Source: JAQUGA01 sp964521105
Lineage (GTDB): Bacteria > Bacteroidota > Bacteroidia > Bacteroidales > WCHB1-69
DNA: 64,000 nucleotides
Direction: 5' to 3'
NCBI GenBank assembly: GCA_964521105.1
Contig: CAZFPO010000002.1
Location: 1-64,000 of the forward strand
Below are positions 9,454 through 22,000 of the stretch, piece by piece. Every line of letters starts with the position of its first letter. Position 1 is the first letter of the stretch. Made by a program: the position numbers and the translations under genes. The notes under the pieces are model-generated. The model saw nothing but the letters and a program-made list of their open reading frames with translations. It searched no databases and was not told the DNA's origin.

Positions 9454-12400
9454 CTATCTTAATAGCGTTACCGTTCCATGAAAAGGTTTTAATGTTTTTA
9501 CAGGTGTTGTAAACACATAATAATAAGTACCTTCGGCAAAACCTTTCCCGTCCCAATCGTTTTTATAATTTTCACTTTTATATACTAACCTACCCCAACG
9601 GTTATATATTTTTAATACACAGTTTTCGAGCAAATCAATTCCATCAATTACAAAGAAATCGTTTGTTCCATCTTGGTTTGGAGTAAACACATTAGGAATG
9701 ATAATATCTACAATTACCGTATAATTATGAGTAAACGAATTAGTACAACCATATTGTGTTTGAACCGTATGAGTAACTGGATAAATTCCACTTTGGGTAA
9801 AAGTATGGGTTGTGGTAGGAGTTGTAACTGAAGCATTATTTCCATCGCCAAAATCCCAAGTCCAGGTAGCTGGTGAAGTTGTATAAGACGATGAAAAAGT
9901 TATTGGAATTTCAATAAAACCAATTTCAGGATCAATGGTAAAATCGACATTCGGAATTGGATATACCGTAATATAATTAGGCAAAGCAGAAGTAGCGGAA
10001 CAGCCATTTGTGTCGGTGATCGTTAAAGAGGCATTATATTGTCCGGGCATAACAAAAGTAAAACTAGGACTGGCATCAGTAGATGTAAATCCCACACCTA
10101 AATTCCAACTATACGATTGAGCTGGTGGCGACGACTGCGCAGTAAAAACTGATGTAACCGGAGTACATCCATTGGTTGGTGTAGCTGTATACGAAATTAT
10201 TGGATTAGGATTAACAACAATTGTAGTAGAATCGTTAGCAGGGCTACAAGTAGTTAAAATATTGTTTAACATCATTTTATCAACAATCGATACCGATACA
10301 TTGTATGTGCCTGCAGTATTCCATGTAACATTGTGTGGTCCTGGTCCAGTTGCGGTTGAAGGAGTTCCACCTTCAAAATTCCATTGAAAAACAGCATTTG
10401 ACGAGTAAGCACTTTGATTATTTAAACTTACAGTTCTACTACTATTTACACAAATCTTTGGTAAATTAGAAATTTGAGGAGTTGGTGTTTGACATGCTAG
10501 TACATCAATTTCAATAGTAACTTCTGCTGAACACGAATCAATCCCGTTTGTAATCCATGCAGTATAAGTAGTAGTTTGTGTTGGTGAAACGGTTAACGTA
10601 TCCCCTCCTGCTGGATTATGTTGCCAATATATAGAAGCATCAATTGGAGTCGTTATGATAATATTATCTAATCCCCAGTTATCGTATAAGGCTCCCGATG
10701 AACCATCTTGATTCCATCTAAATTTTGTAGAATTAGAGTATCCATCTGGAGGTATTGGAAAAATATAATTTGCCCATGATGTAAAAGGAGTTGCCGTATT
10801 AGCGTTAACAAATTCTCCATCTGTGCCTGGGTTTACAACGGTAATATAACCCATAGGGTGAAAATATGCAAAACTAATCCAAGTAGTACCATTATTTAGC
10901 GAATACTCTAACGCCACTCCTTCTTGTGGTTCATCAGGTCCTTCGCAAGGAGCATCAACACCCTGCATCGAAAATTTTAAATCGAAGGATATCCAACCAC
11001 CATTGTGCACATCAAATGCTTGTGAAGTTAGCCTCCGTGGGTGTGGAGAAGCATCACCCATCCATAAAAACGTAGTACCATCTAATGATGGAGCAGCACA
11101 AGGTGGATTAGTAAAAGTGGCTGCAGTAGTAGCATCCCATCCTGTACCAACAGAGCCCGCGTTAAAATTATTATTTAATGGGATATTGTTCAATGTGCCA
11201 CCAGCCGCTATGGTTACAGATTCACCAGGGTTAATTAAGTAATCCGATGCAGTTGCTGTTAAGTTGCATTCAACAGAGTTTATTTGCGGCAATAAATCAT
11301 ACTCAACAAATAACATGGGTTTATTGTCAATATTTGCATCATTATGAGCACAAAAATGAACCTCATCAGCATTTAAACGTGGCCAAGTACCATTTGATTC
11401 TGCCGAAGCTGTTTTAACGGCATACCAGTTTGCCGAAGTGGTAACTCGATGTGTTATTACAGTATTATAAACAAACATGTCGTGCCACTCAGTTGTTCCA
11501 ACAGCCGTATTTGTCCATTCTCTATAGGCAACCATGTCATGTCCTTCTCGGTATAACAATGTTCCAGTGGTAGTAGCGGGTTCATGCCCAGCTGGACCAT
11601 ACGCCACCCAAAACTGACCTGTATTAGTATAACACGATGATAAACGGAGTGAATGGTTAAACACAAAATTTCCAGCTGGTATAGAACTGATATTAAATTG
11701 AGCATATCCTCGCAATTTATCATAATTAGTAGCAGGCAACATTCCCGCTGAAATGGTTCCACCAGTTTTCATATTATTATTCTGGTTAATCGTGTAGTTT
11801 GCTCCTAATAATCCACCCGACACCTCAACATATCCACTACCAGTAGCATAAATTTCTACACTTGGGTCTATTGTAATTGGAAAAACTCTCTCATTTGATT
11901 TTAGCCATGATATTGGAACTCTTAATGTTAAAGTACCCAAACCGTTAGAAGTGTTTTTCCATTTATACTCATACTCTTCATTTTGATTTGCATCAAACAT
12001 TATTGGAGGTGTAATTCTAAAAACAAATTCATGATTTTGATTATAAAATGTTATTCCATTTTTAGTTATAAAATTATTTTTATTTCCATAAGTTGTACAA
12101 TTTTCGGGATAACTAACTACAATATCGTACTCCAAATATGAATCGTTTGGAGCATTTTGAATAAACGAGCATAATGAATTTAAAATTAAATGAAACGAAA
12201 AGGCATCGTTTCCAATGCCTACATATTCATTTAAACCACTATAAACATTCTCGTAATAAACCTCGCTATTACTCGCTTTCGAAACCTGCTTTAATTGCCT
12301 TTGTTGATAAAAATTTGTTTCCCCATTATTATCAACAATTTTAAGTCCTTGTGGCAAAAAAGAAACATTTTTAGCATCAAACTCTATTTGAGTTTTTCCA

Positions 12401-12804
12401 TTGCTCGTCTGAGGAATTAAAACTTTTCCATTCATTTCGGAACACTCAAAAGCGTAGCCTTGTTGATTGCTGAGTTTTAAAATTGGGATAATTGGCAACC
12501 ATCTTCCATCTTTAAAATAATTAACCGGAGATGAAAAAATTTGTGCTCCATAACGACCATTTGAAAGTTTATAATGATATGACCATTTATCTCTACGACT
12601 CTTATCTTCAATTGTTGAAGTTAATTTTTTTTCAATGTCACTATTTACATTTAGAGTTGACTCAAGCATAAATGAATTATCAACATTTACAATATCTCCC
12701 TTCGGCTCATTATTAAGTGTTGCAGGAGTTTGAGCCTTAATAAATTCTAAATTAAAAAAATGAATTAAAATAATGGGTAAAATACATAAAAACTTCCTTT
12801 TCAT
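9454..12804 (-). CDS. PKD/reelin-like surface protein with T9SS type B (CHU) C-terminal domain
   Basis: A 1,116-residue secreted protein. The signal peptide is residues 1-25 (ending IKAQ). Residues ~40-330 form a beta-rich region ending in RVFPITIDPS, often seen in large Bacteroidota surface proteins. Residues ~530-720 contain VALEYSLNNGTTW, a bulky FPIPPDGYSNSTKFRW stretch and WGLDNIII, resembling a reelin-type subrepeat. Three PKD-like domains follow (~780-1030), including WTWDFGDGNN. The last ~85 residues are a type B sorting domain, also called gliding motility-associated C-terminal domain: IPNVFTPNQDGTNDFF, then IYNRWGRLVY and DWDGKG. Type B domains route cargo through T9SS, in Flavobacterium via a PorP/SprF-type partner; a porP gene lies at 32.6 kb. 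Adhesion is plausible; no enzyme motif is visible. Confidence 0.88.
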   Translation of the reverse strand: MKRKFLCILPIILIHFFNLEFIKAQTPATLNNEPKGDIVNVDNSFMLESTLNVNSDIEKKLTSTIEDKSRRDKWSYHYKLSNGRYGAQIFSSPVNYFKDGRWLPIIPILKLSNQQGYAFECSEMNGKVLIPQTSNGKTQIEFDAKNVSFLPQGLKIVDNNGETNFYQQRQLKQVSKASNSEVYYENVYSGLNEYVGIGNDAFSFHLILNSLCSFIQNAPNDSYLEYDIVVSYPENCTTYGNKNNFITKNGITFYNQNHEFVFRITPPIMFDANQNEEYEYKWKNTSNGLGTLTLRVPISWLKSNERVFPITIDPSVEIYATGSGYVEVSGGLLGANYTINQNNNMKTGGTISAGMLPATNYDKLRGYAQFNISSIPAGNFVFNHSLRLSSCYTNTGQFWVAYGPAGHEPATTTGTLLYREGHDMVAYREWTNTAVGTTEWHDMFVYNTVITHRVTTSANWYAVKTASAESNGTWPRLNADEVHFCAHNDANIDNKPMLFVEYDLLPQINSVECNLTATASDYLINPGESVTIAAGGTLNNIPLNNNFNAGSVGTGWDATTAATFTNPPCAAPSLDGTTFLWMGDASPHPRRLTSQAFDVHNGGWISFDLKFSMQGVDAPCEGPDEPQEGVALEYSLNNGTTWISFAYFHPMGYITVVNPGTDGEFVNANTATPFTSWANYIFPIPPDGYSNSTKFRWNQDGSSGALYDNWGLDNIIITTPIDASIYWQHNPAGGDTLTVSPTQTTTYTAWITNGIDSCSAEVTIEIDVLACQTPTPQISNLPKICVNSSRTVSLNNQSAYSSNAVFQWNFEGGTPSTATGPGPHNVTWNTAGTYNVSVSIVDKMMLNNILTTCSPANDSTTIVVNPNPIISYTATPTNGCTPVTSVFTAQSSPPAQSYSWNLGVGFTSTDASPSFTFVMPGQYNASLTITDTNGCSATSALPNYITVYPIPNVDFTIDPEIGFIEIPITFSSSYTTSPATWTWDFGDGNNASVTTPTTTHTFTQSGIYPVTHTVQTQYGCTNSFTHNYTVIVDIIIPNVFTPNQDGTNDFFVIDGIDLLENCVLKIYNRWGRLVYKSENYKNDWDGKGFAEGTYYYVFTTPVKTLKPFHGTVTLLR

Positions 12805-12883
12805 AATGTGTGTGTTTGAAAAAAATTCATTTTGGTTTATAAAGGGATAACAAAAAAAGCTTTTTAGTTGCCCTTAATCGAAG

Positions 12884-12891
12884 CAAATTTA
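12884..12891 (-). promoter_or_regulatory. Candidate -7 element upstream of the type B cargo
   Basis: The minus strand reads TAAATTTG, matching TAnnTTTG, about 80 bp before the start at 12804. No TTG is found at the right distance upstream, so support is partial. Confidence 0.25.
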
Positions 12892-12976
12892 TACAATAAT
12901 TTAATTTTTTCGTTAAAGCACTGCTAATAAATGAGTTTTATGTGAAATTTTATTGTCAGAGTTTATAATTTATTAC

Positions 12977-13007
12977 AAAAAAAGAGGCTGACAATAGCCA
13001 GCCTCTT
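12977..13007 (-). terminator. Rho-independent terminator of the giant cargo gene
   Basis: A 9-bp stem (AAGAGGCTG at 12982-12990 with CAGCCTCTT at 12999-13007) has an 8-base loop and, on the minus strand, is followed by seven Ts. It starts 26 bp after the giant gene's stop. Confidence 0.85.
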
Positions 13008-13032
13008 CTTATTAAAGAATTCTAATTAAATT

Positions 13033-16000
13033 TTAATGAATAGTCATCTTACGTGTGAGTTTCTTATCATTAAACTCTAACGTGTAGTAATACATTCCAG
13101 GAGCATACCCCGAAACATTCAAAATAAACTGATGATTTCCAGTAGCTTTTTGTAGTTCTTCTACCCAAAGCACTTGACCTAGAATATCGGTAACTTTAAA
13201 TATTACTTTACCCGAAGTTGGTAAATGATATTTAATAGTGGTTTGCTCATCAGCTGGATTAGGAATATTTTGTTCAAGCGTTAACGCATCACTTTCATAC
13301 TTACTAATACCTATTCCTGATTGATATCCAACTACATTTTTACATGTTTGATTGTTTGATGCTAATACATCATTAGGGAATAAGGTATACGCACATAAGC
13401 TGTGAGTACGTTGAGCTGGTGCTAAGTATGTTCCAGCAAAAGTATATATTACTTCTTCTCCTGGATTTAATGTTCCAGTGAATGTTTCAAGTACTTCGGC
13501 ACTAGTTGCTGGTTTAAATGCAACAGGAATATTTGAAACAACAGTATTGCCAAAGTTTTTAATTTTTACTTTTACAACTACTTCCGTTTCGTATGCTACT
13601 GAATCTTGAGGATAACTAACTGGCTCTACAATTTGAGTTACACCAACATCTGGTAATTTCTTAGATAAATTAATGTCGTCAATTGCAATATTTCCATTTG
13701 TACTATTGCGTACTGCATTAAATCTAATTTTGAAATTACGCTCAGGTAAATTATTCAAATTATACGTTTTTTGAATCCAAGCACTTGTTTGAGAAATTTG
13801 TTGCTGACCAACAACTGAATCTATCACAACCCAATTATTACCCGAACCATATTCAACATACAATTTGCCCATACCTGCTCCAAACATGTGAACCCAATAT
13901 GACATTTCGTTTTCTTGTCCTGGAATTCTGCTAAAATTGTAGCATTGCGATACAAATTGAGCTTTATCTCCAGTAGAGCCATAACCCGAATAAGCATACA
14001 TATATTTACCTGTTGCAGCTCCGGTTGTATGGTCATTTAATGGTCCAGAACTAGCTCCATCTAACGTTTGTCCCATAGCTGCAATCCATCGGTATTTATT
14101 TGTAGCAGCAGTAGTTGAGAATTGCTCCCAATTGTTTGGATAAGGACCTTCGCCAGGACTGAATGTTTCAAAACTTTCAGTAATTGGAATGTTTGCAAGA
14201 ATATCAGAAATTCTAATTGTATCACTTAAAATTGTATCGTTAGCAAAGTTTCCATCACCAGGTAAATAAACAAACGCTTTAATTAAATAGTTACCAGCGG
14301 TTGAGAAATTTGCAGTTGATGTAAACACAACATCTAACGTACCGTTTGGAACAATTGAATCGTTTGTAATAACCGATTGATATACTGCTGGTTGATTTAC
14401 CGAAACAATAGCACCAACTGTAAGATTATTAAGCGACATATTTAAACTTTGAGTTCCAAGATTAGTTAAACGCACAATGATTGATTCGTTGTTGTTAGGA
14501 CAAGAAGTATTTGTAGGATTAACAACCAATAATGGCTTAATATCATACAAAGGCAAAGCATTAATCTGAGTTCTTAGGGTATCATTAGCTTGAACTAAAT
14601 CACCTGTCATATTAACAATAGCTGTAAAGTAGTTCATTGATGGAACCAGATTAACGGTTTGAATAACAACATCCTCACTTTGGAATGAAGCTAAGCTACC
14701 TGTCCAAGCATACGTTGTTTCAGTACCATTATGAATTAATTTAATATTAGCTGCTGTAATAGCTGTTGTACCTGTGTTCATTAATTTAACAGTAATTGGT
14801 GTTGATGTGCCTTCGTTCGATTGAATATCATTTGGTGATACAAAACCAACTAAAGCCGCATCAACAGAAACTGGATTTGCAATATAAACCATATAATCTT
14901 CTACTTCACCATAACTAAATGTACCACAAGCAGGTGCATCTGTTCCCTCTTTTGCCACAACTCTCATACGAGTATATCCAAGTGCAGCGGAATCAGGAAG
15001 AGTTATTGTTCCATTAACTGACAATTGAGCGTAAGTTAATGTGGAACCACTACTCGTTGATCCAACTAACATAGTTTCGTATGATTGGAAAGAAGCATTT
15101 TTGTTATAATCAAGATAAACATTGTATGTAGTATTATATGCAGTAGATCCTTTAATTATAGTGGTTGCTTTAAATGGATAAGGAGCTCCTTTAACCATAT
15201 AAATAGCTGGTACAGTTTGAGTAAAATTACTATACGAATTTATTGCGGTAGGATTATTATACAACGGACTTGGGAATCCATTATAAATATTTGACATAGT
15301 AACGTTTCCAATATCTTCGTATGAAGCAGGTGAAGTAACAACCGGTATACAATAAACAGGTGGATTAATCATACTATGAACAGTGTCATTAATTGGGTAT
15401 AAATCTCCTGTTAAATTTGTATAAGCTAACACTGGAGTTGGAGTAATAATATTACTTAAATCCTGAGTGGTAGTAAATGTAAATGGTAAATTAGATTCAG
15501 CAGGAATTGTTCCAGTAAATGTTTCTGTAACAACTGCATTATTCCCTACTTTATAACTTACAGGGAAGTTCGAAATTGCTTCCGTTCCATAATTGCGAAT
15601 GGTAACAGTTATTGGCTCAGTAGTACTTAAATAACCTGCACCACCTGTTGGTAAAATACTAACAGCACCTGCATCTTGTGTTGGAACTCCAGTAACATTA
15701 ACTTGTACTTGAATTCTATCACTTGGGCAACTTAGGCTTTGAACTTTAAATTTAATATTAGTTCGTGTTGAACTCATGGTTCCGGTTTCAGTAGGGAATG
15801 CTCCATCAGAATAATCATATTTACCAACATTGGCAATTGTTGTAGCTTTAAATGAAGGATAACCAGAAATATAATCACCATCATTATTTTCCCAATAAAT
15901 CATCAATGAATTTTGACCACTGTAATTAAAACCACCACCACTAATTGGGATTTTTAACCACTGGTTATCGTTAATAGTAACATCGCCCGAATATACCAAT

Positions 16001-19000
16001 GTCATATTCGCTGGGTTTGGTTTATCTGCATTTGCAAAAACTGTATCATTCACTATTGCCATATACATTTTTTGATTATACATAATATATCCAATCGTTG
16101 CTGAACTTATTTGGAAACTTAATGTATCGATTAATCCAGCTCCACCAATTTCACTCGCTTTATACAAGGCAGCCGACCAACCGAAATCAAAGAAACCATA
16201 CATTGGAATATATGAATTTGAGACGGTTCCATTTCCAATAATTGCATCTACCATTGGACCATTTGCTCCGCGACCTTCCATCCAATAAACTGCAGTATCA
16301 TATAATATCGGTGTGGTAAAAGTAGCACCCATCGATATTGGATTAACTGCCGATGCACTTGGGAAAACATACAATACTCCATTATAATTAAATGTATAAT
16401 TAGTAGCATACGGAATATTTACATCAGTATAAGTAAGTGGAGCTGCAGTATATTGTGAAGTGAAAGTATAATTTATGGTATCATTCAAATAATAAGTATC
16501 AGGTGTTAATGAAGTCCAAACTTTTAAGTTATAAACGATATCACCAGTATTTGCAGCAAAGTTGTATGGTTGAGGAATAGTATAATCAATGGTTCCACTG
16601 GCAGGAATGGTTTGATTTAATGTTCCTTGTAAAATTGTTCCACCATTTACCTGACAATACACTTGAGTTCCAACTGGTACAATATTAGGCAACATGTTTT
16701 TAATTCTCACCTTAACACTATCATTTCCTAAATAACACTGTGATACCGGTGCAAGAACTGATAGTGGTTTAATATCGTTAACAGGTATATTATTAATATT
16801 CACTGTAACACCAATTCTGTCGCTCGGACAACTCATTTTTAAAATATTGAATTTAATATTTGTTCGAGATGAAGACATTGAACCATCTCCCGTAGGAAAT
16901 GCAGCATCCGAATTAGAATATTTTGCTACATTTGCTATGGAAGTAGCTGAAAATGCAGGATAACTAAAATCGTACGATCCATCTAAATTTTCCCAGTAAA
17001 TCATTAAAGATCCACTTCCATCATAATTAAAACCTGAATTAAGAGGGATTGATAACCATTGCTCATCTGTTATAGTAACATCTCCATCAAAAACTAGAGT
17101 CATATTTGCAGGATTAGGTTTTGTAGTATTTGCAAAAACAGTATCACTTACAACTGCCATATATAATTTTTGATTGTTCATTAAGTAACCTAAGATCGCT
17201 GAAGAAATTTGGAAACTCAATGTATCAATAGTTCCTGAACCTCCAATTTCGCTTTGTTTATAAAGAGCTGAAGACCAACCATAATTATAATCACCATAAA
17301 ATGGAATATTGTAATTAGTAGTTGAACCATTACCTACAATAACTTCTAACATTTGCCCGTCAGTACCTCTACCTTCAAACCAGTAATGTGTGGTATCGAA
17401 CAATATTGGTGTAACAAATGGAGAACCAGTAAATATTGGTGCAGTAGCAGTTGCATTATCAAATACCGATAAAACTCCATTATAATCAAATGTTTGAGTT
17501 GTACCATAAGGTATAGTAACATCGGTAAATGTTAAAGGTAGAGCAGTAAACTGAGAAACAAAATTGTAATTTAACGTATCATTTAATAAATAAGTATCTC
17601 CCGTAAGTGATGTCCAAACTTTAAGATCGTATGGCGTATCTCCGTTGTTAGATGCAAAGTTATAAGTAGTTGGGAATGTAAAATCAACAGTGGCATTTGG
17701 AGCAATAGGATCCGTAATAGTTCCTTGCAACAACGTACCTCCATTAATTGTACAATAAACAAGAGTTCCGGCCGGAGCTTCTGTTTGTAAGATATTTCTC
17801 ACTCTTACTTTAACATTTTCGTTTCCGAGATAACATTGTGATATTGGTGAAATGACACTAACCGGAGACACATCAGCTGTAGGTATGTTTGTAACATCAA
17901 CAACACAAGGTGTTAATTCACTTAAGCAACCTAGCTTCTGCATATAAAATTTAGCATTTGTCCGAGTAGTTGACATAGTGCCTTCACCTGTGGGAAACTC
18001 ATCATCTAAATAATTATATTTTGCAACATTTGCAATTGTTGTAGACTTAAAACTAGGATATCCACTAGCCCAAACTCCATCATTATTTTCCCAATATATT
18101 TGAACATGTCCATTTCCATCATAGAAAAAACCACCGTTAACTGGGACATCTAACCATTGATTATTTGTCATTGTGATATCTCCATCGTAAACTAATGTCA
18201 TTGTTGCTGGATCAGGTTGATTCAAATCAGTGAAAATTGAGTCTGGAACAACTTTCATATATACCTTTTGATCATTCATCACATAACCAACAGTAGCAGA
18301 ATTAATTTGAAATTTGATGGTATCAATAATACCCATATCTCCAATTTCTGATTTCTTATAAATAACAGATGACCATCCATAATCATAAAGTCCATAAAAT
18401 GGAATGTAACTATTTGACGATGTGCCTGTTCCAAAAATCGGACTCAATCCTGCCATATCAATTCTTTGGAATCCAACATAAAATGTTGTATCAGAAATCA
18501 AACTACCACTTGTAAAATCAGTTCCTTGTTGAATTGGATTAGTCGAAAGTGGTGTTGTAAACCATTTTATTGAACCTTGATATGTTCCGGGATTTTCTGC
18601 TGTAAAAGATGCTGTTTGCATATAGCCAGTTGAAGTAGGATTAGGACTAGTTACAACAGCAGTTGGAGGAACAGCCTGAGATAAAACATTGTAGTTTGAA
18701 ATAGTATCATTGTGGTTTATTACATCAGCCGGTAAATTTACCCATGCTTTTATCACAAAATTTATACTGGCATCGGTAATGGTTGAGAAATCAAAAGCAG
18801 GCGTAAATGAATAATTGTATGTTGTTCCCGAAGGTATGACAACTGGCACAACCTGGCTAATAGGTGTAGCTCCATCAACACTATACCATGCTGTTAATGT
18901 GTTTGCTAAAATATCATTAATTCCACTATTAGTTATTTTTAATGTAATTTGCTGAGTTCCTAAACCACAACCACTTGTTGGATTAATAATAGCAACTAAC

Positions 19001-22000
19001 TTAGCATCGTCATCAGGCAAGCTACCAACAACAGCTTTAATCATTAATCTACCTTTCGTAGTAGTTTCGGTAAGTGTTCCGCCTGTCATTGGTGCTGTAA
19101 AAAATGCACCTGTACGAACAGGGCTTTCGTATTGAGAACCCACTGGACTATAACCTGTTGAAATTTGAGCTATACCTGCATAGAATGTGGTATCCATAAT
19201 AACGGCATCATACCAATTTGTAATAGGTAAGTTAACCCAATTTGAAGTGTCGCTTGCAGCTATGGTTAATGTGTCTGATTTTCCGATAATTTGACCACTT
19301 GCAGATAATACAACGCCATAAATCTTTTTACCAATCGTTGATGTAGGTCCAATAAATGCATTTACCGATCTAACGGTTCTAATTCCATTTACACGATAAC
19401 GAGATAATAACAAACCACTAGGATTACTTTGATATGAAAATACTTTTGAAGTATCCGAATGAGCATAGGTATCAGTAGTAGAAATTAGATTATAATACCC
19501 GCTGTTATTAGAATTGTTATCATCGTTTTCTACACTTACTTTAATTGTATTAGCTCCTGCATTAAGTGGTGTAAAACCGGTAAAAGTCACAAATTTATTG
19601 GCAGCATAAAGTAAAGTATCAACGACTACGGTTTCAGTATAAGTATTTGCTCCGCTTACAGTAAGAGTTACGTTTTTATTATATTGTGGATTTGCACCAT
19701 AATTTTCAACCTGTGCTCTTACAGGAATAGGAGATCCAAAATTTAATGGTGATTCGCCCAAAGTTTGAACAATATTTGTTTTTGCATCATTATTGAAAAC
19801 ATCTCTCACAACAATTCTGTCAATACTAATGTTGTTTCCGGATTGTCCTTGAACATCAAACGCTAAACGAACACATGGTTGTCCCACATAATTTGATAAA
19901 TTCATCTCAAATCTTTTCCACCCAGCAGTTGTATATGAGGAGTTATATCTACGAGCAAATAAAGTATCATTTGTCCATGTAGCACCTCCATCTATAGAAA
20001 CTCGCACCGTAACACCTTCTAGCAAACTTGATGAATATCCATTATCTTGCGACATCCAAAACTCTACTATCGGACTATTTAGACTTGAAAAATCCATCGA
20101 CCAGGGCATTACTCTTGAAATTCCTGAATTTGAATAGGAATTATAATATAACCTACCGGTACCAAATTGAGGAGTAAGAGTTGGAGCTGCCATATCCCCT
20201 TGAGCCAAGGTCCAATTTGCTGTTCCAACTAAAGCTTGAACCATAAATGGAGGGGTTGGAGCAACAGTAAAGTTAACATCATAAGGATAGTCTGTAATTT
20301 TTGTCAAATTAAAGTTTTGAACAATTGTATCATTAATTCGATTTGCATCAAGTGCCCATTCGTGCCATATTTTAAAGGTATAAACTTCAGGACTACTTAA
20401 ATCTAATGCATCGGTTAGCTGAATAGTAGTTGTACTTCCTGGTGCTAAAACGCCACTATTTTTTGTAAATGTGTATAATTGATTGAATGAGCAATCAACA
20501 CTTGCTTTAAACAGAACATTGTTTGTTGCAAATTTAATAGTATCGGCACCATTATTTCTAATAGTTATAACAAACGGAATCTCAGGGTCGTTACAAATAT
20601 AATTACTTGCTGGTTGAGAAATATTTATAATAGCTAAATCATATTGTGGAACATCAAATTCAACCGCACCAATATCAGGAGTAGTTGCATTACGTGGATT
20701 ATTAAATAAGTCAATAGTTACGTTTGACAAAGGCTGAGCTTTTCCATTAATTGTAACTTCAGAAATGATAGGGTTATTCCAAGTAGTAAAAAACGGATTT
20801 GAGTTTATCGAATTTGAGTCGGCCTGAGTTGAAGACTTCCATGTAGCTAAGGTTGGATACTGAGCCGAACTGTAATATCCTAAATTGGTACCACTCGTAT
20901 ATAAATCGTTATAGTTCGACAACCAAACGCCAGGTGTTGTGCCCACATAATAAGCATGTCCACCAACGAGGTTAGCAAAAATATTATTACGAACATTTAA
21001 ACTTGACCCAGCACTAACATAAAACGCTCTTGTTCCTGTAGCTGTTGAGCCAGTTAAATTTACCGTGTTATAAAACAAATTAATATTTTCGGAAGATGTA
21101 AAATAGAAACCTGCTCCTGCCGAAACATTACCACTTGATGCAATAAAGTTATTTGAAATTAAAGCTCTAAATGCGGTAGTTTGACCAAAAACAGAGGACA
21201 AATACATACCATATTCTAAGTTTTTAGCGGTGATTTTATTTTGGTTAATGCGATGCAAGCGATTTACCGAAGCCATGTATAAACCCGAATAACTTTGCGA
21301 AGAAGTATCGTTTTGAGACATAGTGTTCGTTGTAAAAATTACACCATTCACTTGGCTCAAATATACTGAACGATAAGCTTGATTCATCGTGTTTCCGGTT
21401 ATTGTAATACTGTCAGGTCGATTTGCTGAAATACCCGAAACATAAATTGCATAAGAACCATTTATAAATTGGTTGTTATCAAAAACAAGTAAGGAGTCTT
21501 TTTGCGTTCCAGTTTTTGAAGAATAAATTAAAGCATAATTGGTCGATGTTGAATTTATTTTTTTACCTTCAATAATATTTCCCAATAAACGAACATTTCG
21601 AACATTATTTTTCATTTCAATTACCCTCGACCTGGAAGAATTACCGCCTTTTAATGTTAAATAATTGAACCTAATATGGCTACATGAATCTAAATAAAAA
21701 GTAGCTTTTGTATTAATCGTGTCAATAATTACAACATCTATCGGATTATTTGTTTCCGATTTAAAGGTAATTGTTTTGGTAAATGATGAGCCTGCAATGT
21801 AAGGCAAAGTTATACTATTATAATATGTACCGGGTCGAATATTAAACGTTACTGCTCCAGTAATACCACAATAGACTAACTTACCGATAACTTCATCTAA
21901 ACTTTGGAAATCAGGCGAAGCTCCTCCAACGGTATATGTTCCGGCAGCCAAAGCTCCTCCACAAACAAAAGTTTGAGTTAATAAGGTGTCGTTGAGGGCA

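Noticed and set aside
13033..21951. Separate gene starting at a TTG
   Set aside because: The frame is the continuation of the upstream piece once the duplicated 55-mer and Ns are removed.
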